This document shows, in pieces, positions 6,679-13,528 of a stretch of 26,339 nucleotides of DNA. The translations under genes were made by a program, and so were the position numbers. The first letter of the stretch is position 1. Every line of letters begins with the position of its first letter. The stretch lies in assembly GCA_964444795.1 (NCBI GenBank), contig CAYUIQ010000120.1:1-26339 (forward strand). The letters are read 5' to 3'. This DNA is from JABMRP01 sp964444795. Lineage in GTDB: Bacteria > Planctomycetota > Planctomycetia > Pirellulales > Thermoguttaceae. The notes beneath the pieces were generated by a model. The model did no database searches and was not told the origin of the DNA. It saw nothing but the letters and a program-made list of their open reading frames with translations.

Positions 6679-8943
6679 ATGGAACAGATATCACCATGGA
6701 AGACGCCTATAAGCATTGGCAACTCTTCCTCGCCGGCTCTTCAGATTGCGCTAGTGATCGCGCTAGGAATAGTATCCTCGTTGACAGAGTTCGTGGCAGC
6801 GCAGGATACCACTCCCCCGGCCCAATTTGAACTCCTCGTCCCCGAGAACAATGCTACGACCTACGCTACGGTCTATGGTGACACGCCGCTCTTGGCTTGG
6901 CGGGAGAGTTCTGATAGCGAGTCTGGCATCAACCACTACGAGGTCTGGGTGGACGGGGCGAAGATTGATGCCATTCCTGCCGGGGTCCACGGGCATTTGC
7001 CTGGTGGAAGTTACGGCAACTATGAGCCCTTCAGGCCCTATGGTTTCCTGGCCGCTGAAAAAGTGTGTTACTATACGCCCCTGGTTTCGAGGCTCTCACT
7101 GGGATCTCACCGATGGTACGTCAAGGCGGTGGATGGAGACGGGAACAAGCGCCGGTCCAGTAGTGTGTTCAACTTTACGGTGGAGGAATCTGATTCCACC
7201 AGGGTATTTGTGAATCACCTGGGGTATCTTTCCAACGGGAATCACAGGGTCGTGGTTGACGGCAGTGCCGGAGCGTCTTCGTTTGATGTGGTTGACCTGG
7301 GTGGCAAGGTCGTTTTTTCGGGAGACTTGGAGAGTGGTGGCGGCGCTTTCGGGAATTATTTGTTCGGGGACTTCACCGTGCTTGGAGCTTCCGGAACTTA
7401 CAGGATCAAGGCGGGTTCAGAGTATTCCATGTGGTTCCCCCTCGGGCTTGGGGCGAAACTCAACTACGAGGATTATCTGCGGAAATACCGGAATGCCTAC
7501 CGCAGGAAGAGGTGTGGCAACACGACGGCAAACTGGGGTGGCAAGGCCTGTCACCTGGACGATGCCCGGATGGATGGCGGCAAACGTCATGGGATTGTCG
7601 GAGGGTGGCATGCGAGCTCCGATGTGAGAAAGATCATGCGCATCCTCCAACCAGCCCTATACGGGCTTGTTGAGATGAAGAGACTTGTCAACCCGGCCTG
7701 GGATGGCGGCGATTACAGCATCCTGGATGAGATCAAGTGGGGGAATCAATACATCCACCAGATGCGGCTCGACAGCGGAGCTGTTGTGCAGCATTATTAC
7801 CTCTGGTGCGGTGCAACGGACTGGTCCGAGGCCATCAATCGGTATACGAACAACGTGATCGGAGATTCCGATGACCGGCTCCTTCCCGAAAAGACATTGG
7901 TCGTTGACATGGTGTCTCAAAGCAGGTTCATCCAGAATCAAACCACGATCTACCGCCTGTATAAGAATACGGATCCGGAGTATGCTGACAGGTGCCTCAA
8001 GGCTGCTGCCCGGTGCTACAACTACTTCGAGAAAACCTGGCCGGTTGCAGCCGACTACGAGACCGCCTTCAATGCCAGGCCCTACTTGGAAAAGGTGACG
8101 GATCTGATGCCGCTCGCCTATAGTGTGAGAGCGAACCTGTACATGTATCTGGCCACGGAGAATCCTGCATACAGGGACCGGGCCGTCGCTCTGGCCGATC
8201 AACTCATGGCGTTGCAGGAGAACCAATACATCGAGGGCCAGGAGGAGGTGAGGGGGTTCTTTTATGCGGATGCGAACAGGGATTCCATCTTCAGCAGTTA
8301 CATGGCGCATGGCGGGCTTGATGGCGCGCCGGGGGCAGTGATCGTTTTGGCCGATTTGTGCGATGCCCTGCCGGCTCACGCTGAATGTCCCCAATGGAAG
8401 GAAAGTCTCAGGTCCTACCTGGAAAATTACCTACTTCCCCTGTCCCATAAGAACGCTTTTGGCATTGTGCCGGGTTACCTTTCCCGGAAGCCTCTCGTTG
8501 GCGGGAAACATGTTGGTGGGCTCAACTATCAGTACTTGGACGACAATCGCGGAGTGAACAAGTTCCTGGTGCGAAAAGCCATCTTGCTGGCAAGGGGAGC
8601 CAGGATACTCGGAAATCCCAAACTCCAGGATGTGGCGTGGAGACAGGTTGGCTGGATTTTGGGAAACAACCCGCTGCATGCCAGTACTGTTTATGGGGTG
8701 GGCCATGGGCAACCGAAAATCTATAAGGGACATCTCGCTCCGCGCAGTGATGGCATGGTGGTTCAGGGTATCGGAGGGGATTCCAAAGACATGCCTCTCA
8801 TAAGGCAGGGTCACTGGCGTCACTGTGAAATGGAGCTACACCACACGGCCTGGTTCGCACAGGCGATCTTCGAACTCCTGCCTCCAGCCACCGCCCATGC
8901 TTCCCGACCCGATCCCGTCAACGGCGACCTCAAGCGTCCCTAG
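6679..8943 (+). CDS. Secreted glycoside hydrolase family 9-like protein with N-terminal Ig/FnIII-like domain
   Basis: From the ATG at 6679 the protein has 754 residues. I chose this start because GGGAG at 6667-6671 is well placed and because it gives a normal signal peptide ending near VAAQ (residue 42). An upstream GTG at 6628 in the same frame is an alternative. Residues 43-170 form an Ig/fibronectin-like domain (TPLLAW, HYEVWVDG, HRWYVKAVDGDGN). RVFVNHLGYL starts the CelD-type N-terminal domain of GH9 enzymes, followed by the GH9 (alpha/alpha)6 region. Family signs are GGWHASSDVRKIM, DEIKWGNQYIHQM, GWILGNNPLHAST and the final EMELHHTAWFAQA. GH9 enzymes are inverting beta-glucanases or related exoglycosidases that use two Asp in DAGD and a C-terminal Glu. 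Here the first Asp is Ala312; the likely base Asp315 and a Glu at 717 or 719 remain. Substrate is unknown. Arg codons AGG and AGA are frequent, unlike in the following operon, which suggests transfer. Confidence 0.82.
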   Translation: MEQISPWKTPISIGNSSSPALQIALVIALGIVSSLTEFVAAQDTTPPAQFELLVPENNATTYATVYGDTPLLAWRESSDSESGINHYEVWVDGAKIDAIPAGVHGHLPGGSYGNYEPFRPYGFLAAEKVCYYTPLVSRLSLGSHRWYVKAVDGDGNKRRSSSVFNFTVEESDSTRVFVNHLGYLSNGNHRVVVDGSAGASSFDVVDLGGKVVFSGDLESGGGAFGNYLFGDFTVLGASGTYRIKAGSEYSMWFPLGLGAKLNYEDYLRKYRNAYRRKRCGNTTANWGGKACHLDDARMDGGKRHGIVGGWHASSDVRKIMRILQPALYGLVEMKRLVNPAWDGGDYSILDEIKWGNQYIHQMRLDSGAVVQHYYLWCGATDWSEAINRYTNNVIGDSDDRLLPEKTLVVDMVSQSRFIQNQTTIYRLYKNTDPEYADRCLKAAARCYNYFEKTWPVAADYETAFNARPYLEKVTDLMPLAYSVRANLYMYLATENPAYRDRAVALADQLMALQENQYIEGQEEVRGFFYADANRDSIFSSYMAHGGLDGAPGAVIVLADLCDALPAHAECPQWKESLRSYLENYLLPLSHKNAFGIVPGYLSRKPLVGGKHVGGLNYQYLDDNRGVNKFLVRKAILLARGARILGNPKLQDVAWRQVGWILGNNPLHASTVYGVGHGQPKIYKGHLAPRSDGMVVQGIGGDSKDMPLIRQGHWRHCEMELHHTAWFAQAIFELLPPATAHASRPDPVNGDLKRP

Positions 8944-9059
8944 TGCATCGCAATATACGCATCTGAAAACCACATTGTTAGTAGGGACAGGGGGCTTGAG
9001 GTTGTGGTCCGCCACCGCGGATGGGTGTGTCAGGTTGCGTCCGTGACTGCGGCCGGTGT

Positions 9060-9235
9060 GAAACGGCACGGGCGACTCGCTATCTGGTAATCAGAATGCC
9101 CGCATGATACAATCAAGATATCCTGCCAAGAAACGGTTTGTGTTTGAGAGTCTGGCGGGCCTGCCGCCAACCTCAATCGCAAACTCCCGTCGGCTGGAGG
9201 CATCCCATGACATTCCGTCGCCAACTCGATCGCGA
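9060..9235 (+). repeat. Copy 2 of the esterase-type upstream region
   Basis: This is the second copy of the sequence at 940-1113, covering promoter, leader and first codons, with roughly three quarters of positions shared by eye. The -10 box is TACAAT (near 9107-9113), and a GGAGG ribosome binding site at 9196-9200 precedes the ATG at 9207. Confidence 0.72.
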
Positions 9236-9425
9236 GATGCCGCGTTCTTAGCGCTGGTCGTGGCGTTGTTCTCGAACGTGAGCAGGGGAACCGAACCCGT
9301 GTCTGGCGATAAGCCCGCGCCGGAGGAGTCTGCCATCAGGCCTGCCCGCAAGAACGCGAAGCGGCCGGTACCGCGACGTGACCTCCCTCAAGGGAATGGA
9401 GAACTGGTTCATGCCCGTTATGGGA
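9207..9425 (+). pseudogene. Decayed secreted-protein gene sharing the esterase 5' region
   Basis: The ATG at 9207 opens a frame that stops after 14 codons. Compared with the esterase gene, one base is missing near 9222 (CGCC-AACTCG against CGCCGAACTCG). Restoring it gives MTFRRRTR, then a signal-peptide-like AAFLALVVALFSNVSRG, then a Pro/Ala/Lys-rich stretch ending KNAKRPVPRRD. A second shift near 9375 is needed to enter the frame that reads RYRDVTSLKGMENWFMPV. I recall similar SLKGMENWFMP segments near the N-terminus of secreted proteins in PVC bacteria but cannot name the family with confidence. Similarity ends near 9425, where the sequence runs into the leader of the MoxR gene. So the 5' end of a secreted enzyme gene survives and the rest has been lost. 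From 8944 to 9059 I see nothing coding. Confidence 0.65.
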
Positions 9426-9546
9426 ACTGCACGAGGAACGAGCATGAATCAGTCATTGAAGGATGCTGGAGAATCGCAACTCATCGGCGCGCCACTGCCC
9501 CAGAGTACAGGTGGGGACGCAAACAAGAAAGGAATACCCGATCGCT

Positions 9547-10533
9547 ATGTCCGACCCTAAGGAACTCATAGAAACCCTGCCCGAGCGTACCCAAACCCTG
9601 CGGGACGAGATCGCCAAGGCCATCGTGGGACAAGAACGCGTCATCGAAGACGTGTTGCTAGGTTTGTACTGCGGCGAGCACGTGCTGCTTACCGGTGTGC
9701 CCGGCCTGGCCAAGACCCTTCTGGTTCGCTCGCTGGCCGAGGCGCTCCGCCTGAAGTTCAACCGCATCCAGTTCACGCCGGACCTCATGCCCGCGGACAT
9801 CACCGGGACCGAGATCATCCAGGATGACCCGGTGAAGTGTACCCGGGAGCTGCAATTCATGCCGGGACCGGTCTTCACGAACCTGTTGCTGGCCGACGAG
9901 ATCAACCGGACGCCGCCCAAGACGCAGGCGGCCATGCTGCAGACGATGCAGGAACGCGAGGTGACCGCGGGTGGGGAGACCATGCCCCTGCCGAAGCCGT
10001 TCCACGTGTTCGCCACCCAGAACCCCATCGAGATGGAAGGCACCTACCAACTTCCCGAAGCCGCCACCGACCGGTTCATGTTGTCGGTGCTGATCGATTA
10101 TCCCGCGCCCGCGCAAGAGGCGGACATGGTGCGGCGCACCACGGGCACGGACATTCCGGAGTTGGGGAAAGTGATGAGCGGCGAGGACCTTCTGACCGTG
10201 CAACAGTTGGCACGCGCGGTGCCAGTGTCCGACGAGGTGATCCGGTTCGCCGTGGACCTGGTGGGGACGACCCGCCCGGAGACGGAGGGGGCCTCGAAAC
10301 GGGTGAACCGGTTCGTCCGCTGGGGCGCCGGCCCGCGGGCTTCGCAATACCTGATCCTGGGGGCCAAGGGTCGCGCCGCCATGGCCGGCAAGCCCTGCGC
10401 GGACATCGACGACGTCCGCTCGGTGGCGCACCTCGTGCTCCGGCACCGGGTGCTCACTAATTTCAAGGCGCGCGCCGAAGGGTTGGACGCGGGAACTCTG
10501 CTGGACGAGCTCATTCAACCGGCCAGCGCCTGA
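9547..10533 (+). CDS. MoxR-family AAA+ ATPase
   Basis: A 328-residue AAA+ ATPase of the MoxR/RavA class, normal in length. The VGQERVIEDVLLGL segment is followed by Walker A GVPGLAKT (residues 50-57), Walker B LLLADEIN with Asp117-Glu118, the pore-side RTPPKTQAAMLQTMQE helix, and sensor 1 FATQNPIEMEGTYQLPEA with the Arg-finger region ATDRFM. The lid domain holds GAGPRASQYLILGAKGRA. MoxR proteins act as chaperone-like ATPases that assemble or activate VWA-domain partners, usually encoded next door, as here. The frame extends upstream to 9463, but that part lies in the remains of the decayed gene. ATG 9547 gives the usual family N-terminus, with AAAGGA upstream as a modest ribosome binding site. 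It is the first gene of a five-gene operon; the DUF58 gene starts 11 bases after its stop. Confidence 0.95.
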   Translation: MSDPKELIETLPERTQTLRDEIAKAIVGQERVIEDVLLGLYCGEHVLLTGVPGLAKTLLVRSLAEALRLKFNRIQFTPDLMPADITGTEIIQDDPVKCTRELQFMPGPVFTNLLLADEINRTPPKTQAAMLQTMQEREVTAGGETMPLPKPFHVFATQNPIEMEGTYQLPEAATDRFMLSVLIDYPAPAQEADMVRRTTGTDIPELGKVMSGEDLLTVQQLARAVPVSDEVIRFAVDLVGTTRPETEGASKRVNRFVRWGAGPRASQYLILGAKGRAAMAGKPCADIDDVRSVAHLVLRHRVLTNFKARAEGLDAGTLLDELIQPASA

Positions 10534-10544
10534 GGAGCCCACCC

Positions 10545-11444
10545 GTGCCCGAACCTCTTCTTCACATCGACGCGGAGATGCTGGCCGATTCGCGGGACCT
10601 GCTCCTGTTGGCCCAATGCGTGGTCGAGGGATACGCCCACGGGCTGCACCGCAGCCCCTACGCCGGCAGCAGCCAGGAATTCGCATCCTATCGCGACTTT
10701 CTCCCCGGCGACCCCCCGAATCGCATCGACTGGAAAGTCTACGGCAGGACCGATGACCTGTTCGTGCGCGAATTCGAGCAGGAGACCAACCTCCGCGGTT
10801 ACCTGTTTCTGGACGCCAGCCGCAGCATGGATTTTGGGGAGGGGGCCGGCCACAAGTTCCGCTACGGCCGCTTGCTCTGCGCGGTGTTGGCGGTCCTGCT
10901 GCATCGCCAGCAGGATGCGCCCGGACTGGCCGTGTTCGGGAAGGGGGACGCCGTGCCCGTCGAGGACTGGTGGCCGCCGAGCACCCGCCGCGACCACCTG
11001 GAGCACTTGGTACACCACCTCGATACCCGGACCGCGGACGGCCCCCACGACCACTTGCGGGGCCTGGCCGACATGGTCGACGAATGCCACCGGCGTTCGC
11101 TGGCCGCCTTCATCACCGACGCCCTGGTGGATCCGGCCGAACTCAAGGACGTGTTGGGCCAGTTCCGGATGCGCGGGACCCGGGTCATCCTGTTCCACTT
11201 GCTCGCCAGAGAGGAGTTGGAGCCCCGCATCGACGATGAGGTGGTGCTGGTCGACCAGGAGACGGGGGCCCAGCGCGCGGTGGACGGCGCGGCCTACGCC
11301 CGCCTGTACGCGGAACACCTGGCCGGAGTTCGCGGCGACATCGAACGGGTCTGCCACGACACGGAAACGGAATACTGTTTCCTGCCCACGGACCAACCCC
11401 TGGACGAGGCCCTGCGTCGATTTCTTTTGTTGAGGACCGGATGA
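10545..11444 (+). CDS. DUF58 domain protein with VWA-like fold
   Basis: A 299-residue protein starting at GTG 10545, with GAGGAG just after the MoxR stop as ribosome binding site. The DUF58 signature runs from HRSPYAGSSQEFASYRDF through LPGDPPNRIDWKVYGRTDDL to FVREFEQETN, at about residues 35-85. LFLDASRSMDFG follows, with a DxSxS MIDAS-type motif at Asp90, Ser92 and Ser94. There is no signal peptide and no clear membrane segment, so it is probably cytoplasmic or membrane-peripheral. DUF58 proteins are nearly always paired with MoxR ATPases and are thought to be their substrates or adaptors. The stop TGA overlaps the ATG of the next gene by four bases (ATGA, 11441-11444), which points to translational coupling. 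Confidence 0.93.
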   Translation: MPEPLLHIDAEMLADSRDLLLLAQCVVEGYAHGLHRSPYAGSSQEFASYRDFLPGDPPNRIDWKVYGRTDDLFVREFEQETNLRGYLFLDASRSMDFGEGAGHKFRYGRLLCAVLAVLLHRQQDAPGLAVFGKGDAVPVEDWWPPSTRRDHLEHLVHHLDTRTADGPHDHLRGLADMVDECHRRSLAAFITDALVDPAELKDVLGQFRMRGTRVILFHLLAREELEPRIDDEVVLVDQETGAQRAVDGAAYARLYAEHLAGVRGDIERVCHDTETEYCFLPTDQPLDEALRRFLLLRTG

Positions 11445-13528
11445 TGTTTCCCGTGATGATGACGCCTTGGTTTGCGGTGGCCGGGCTGGCGGCGGTCGGG
11501 CTGGCGGTCTGGATGCACCTGTACCGGCGCGTGGCCAGTCGGCGCGTGGCGGTCAGCTCCCTGCGACTGGTGCCGGAGACGCCGCAAGTGGCCCGAAGCC
11601 GGCGGCGGATACAGCATTGGCTGCTGTTCCTGCTGCGCGCTCTGGGAGTGGTGCTGCTGGGAGCCGCTTTCGCCAGGCCGAGCCTTCCGCAAGCGGACCG
11701 GCCTCTGGAGGGAGGACGGGAAACGGTGGTCTTCGTACTCGACCGGTCCGGCAGCATGGCCATGCGATCCCCCGAGGGATCCTCGGCCTGGGAGGAGGCC
11801 GTCCAGCGGGTACGAAGCCGGCTGGCCGAGTTGCACCCGCAAAGCCGAGTCAGGCTGTTCTGCTTCCCGCCGACGGAAACAGGCGAAGACTGGGTCGGCC
11901 CCTGGGCGATGCGAAAGGTGATAGCCGGCCTGACCCCCAGCCAGGCCGAGGGCCGTCCGCTGGACGCGTTGTCGGAGGCAGCCGAAGCCCTGGCCCGGTT
12001 TCGCAGTGAAATGCCCGAATCGTTGGAAGTCATCGGCGACCTGCAACGCCAGGGGTGGGAACACATCGACACGCTCTCGCTGCCGGAGGAACTGCGGATA
12101 CGCGTCAGCCAGGCGGGCGATCCCGAAGCGGCCAACCGCGGGCTTTCGCTCCAGGTGCGCGGCCGCGATCAGTTGCGCCGCGGCGCGGTGGTCACGCGCG
12201 GCGGTCCCGCCCCCCTGGTCGTTCGTGACCGCATCGGTGAGGACGGCGGCGTCACCGAACGGGAAATCCCCCTGCCCGACGAAGTGCTGGAACTGCCGTA
12301 CCGGGCGGCCGACAACGGATGGGTGCGCCGGGAAGTCGCCTTCGGTCAGGTGACCGACGGGCTGGCGGATGACGACAAGCTGTTCGACGCCTTCCTCGTA
12401 ACCCCCGAAATTCCGGTATACCTCTTGGAACCCCACCCCCAGCGTGAGACCTTCCTGCAGACGACCTTCTTCTTGCACCAGGCTTTGCGCCCGACCGCCG
12501 GGGACGCTGCCGAGGATTCCCGGTTCCTTCCCCAGGTGATCCCGATCGATGAGGCTGTCGATACCCTGCGCGGCCTGGACGGCCGGGAGGTCGTGGTGGT
12601 GGTCCCGCCCCTGGCAAACTGGCCGGCGGAACTGCCCTCGGTGGTGGAGGCGATTGTGCGGCAGGGGAGCGGCGTTGTCTTTTTTGCCGGCCCGGAGCTT
12701 CAGCCGCTGGCCTATGCCGAGGCCTGGCGGGAGTTGCTGCCCGTGCTGCCCGGCGAGGTCCTTCCCCTGGAACGCAGCTTGGTGCTTCCCCCCATCGACG
12801 AGACGCACCCGATCTGGGGAGGATTGAACAAAGGGCTGCGGCGCAGCCTGCGCAAGGTGCCCCTGAAGCAGCGGTTCGCCCTGGCCGTGGCCGACGGCGC
12901 CGAAGTGACGGCCCGCTACGCCGACGACGTGCCGCTGGTAGCGGCGCAACCGGTGGGGAGCGGCCGGGCAGCTTTCGTCAACACCAGCCCCGACCGGGCC
13001 TGGGGCGACTGGCCGGCGGAAGGCGCCCTGTTTGTGCCGACCGTACACATGCTGATGTCGGCGGCGGTAACCTCCACACCCCAGGTCCTGCGAAACAGCC
13101 CCGGCGCCGGGATTGTGGACGTTCCCTTCGACGTCCGGGTCGACCCGGCCTGGGCCGGCATCCCCTTGCGCGCCGGCGACCTCGCCCTGCGGGCCGACGA
13201 ACAGGGCTGGGTGCGGGGCCTGCGATTCGACCATCCGGGGCTTTTCGATATCCAATCGGAGGAGGGCCGCGTCGTGCGACCGATGGCCGTGAATTTCCCG
13301 CCCGAAGAGAGCCGGCGGGATTTCTACCGCCCGGCGATCCTCGGGCGGCAGATCGAGGCGCGACGGCGGGCCTCGGGCATTGACGGGGACCCCCCGCGGA
13401 TCAGCATGGCGCAGGAGTCCGGGTGGTGGCGATGGATCCTGGGCGTGCTGGTGATCGTATGGCTGGCGGAGCCGTGGCTGGCGCTTCGGTCCGCGAGTGC
13501 CCCCGTCCGGAAAGGAGCCGTGTCGTGA
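11441..13528 (+). CDS. BatA-like VWA domain membrane protein
   Basis: A 695-residue protein. A first membrane helix (PWFAVAGLAAVGLAVWMHLY, residues 8-27) is followed by the RRVASRRVAVSSLRLV region of the BatA N-terminal family. A second helix (HWLLFLLRALGVVLLGAAFA, about 60-79) comes next, then a periplasmic VWA domain with MIDAS motif DRSGSMA at Asp101. A long middle part follows, with VVVVPPLANWPAELPSVVEAIVRQGSGVVFFAG resembling the amidotransferase-like fold seen in planctomycete VWA proteins. A last membrane helix (WILGVLVIVWLAEPWLAL) sits near the C-terminus. BatA of Bacteroides is about 330 residues, so this belongs to the longer class found in PVC bacteria. It likely presents its VWA domain outside the inner membrane, with MoxR acting on the other side. 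The start overlaps the DUF58 stop (ATGA) and the stop overlaps the next GTG (GTGA). Confidence 0.88.
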   Translation: MMFPVMMTPWFAVAGLAAVGLAVWMHLYRRVASRRVAVSSLRLVPETPQVARSRRRIQHWLLFLLRALGVVLLGAAFARPSLPQADRPLEGGRETVVFVLDRSGSMAMRSPEGSSAWEEAVQRVRSRLAELHPQSRVRLFCFPPTETGEDWVGPWAMRKVIAGLTPSQAEGRPLDALSEAAEALARFRSEMPESLEVIGDLQRQGWEHIDTLSLPEELRIRVSQAGDPEAANRGLSLQVRGRDQLRRGAVVTRGGPAPLVVRDRIGEDGGVTEREIPLPDEVLELPYRAADNGWVRREVAFGQVTDGLADDDKLFDAFLVTPEIPVYLLEPHPQRETFLQTTFFLHQALRPTAGDAAEDSRFLPQVIPIDEAVDTLRGLDGREVVVVVPPLANWPAELPSVVEAIVRQGSGVVFFAGPELQPLAYAEAWRELLPVLPGEVLPLERSLVLPPIDETHPIWGGLNKGLRRSLRKVPLKQRFALAVADGAEVTARYADDVPLVAAQPVGSGRAAFVNTSPDRAWGDWPAEGALFVPTVHMLMSAAVTSTPQVLRNSPGAGIVDVPFDVRVDPAWAGIPLRAGDLALRADEQGWVRGLRFDHPGLFDIQSEEGRVVRPMAVNFPPEESRRDFYRPAILGRQIEARRRASGIDGDPPRISMAQESGWWRWILGVLVIVWLAEPWLALRSASAPVRKGAVS

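Noticed and set aside
9463..9546. N-terminal extension of the MoxR frame by 28 codons
   Set aside because: The extension is not MoxR-like and lies in the debris of the decayed gene; ATG 9547 gives the family-typical length.
11294..13255. Minus-strand open frame of 653 codons opposite the BatA-like gene
   Set aside because: Antisense to a gene fixed in place by overlaps on both sides; no ribosome binding site or motif.
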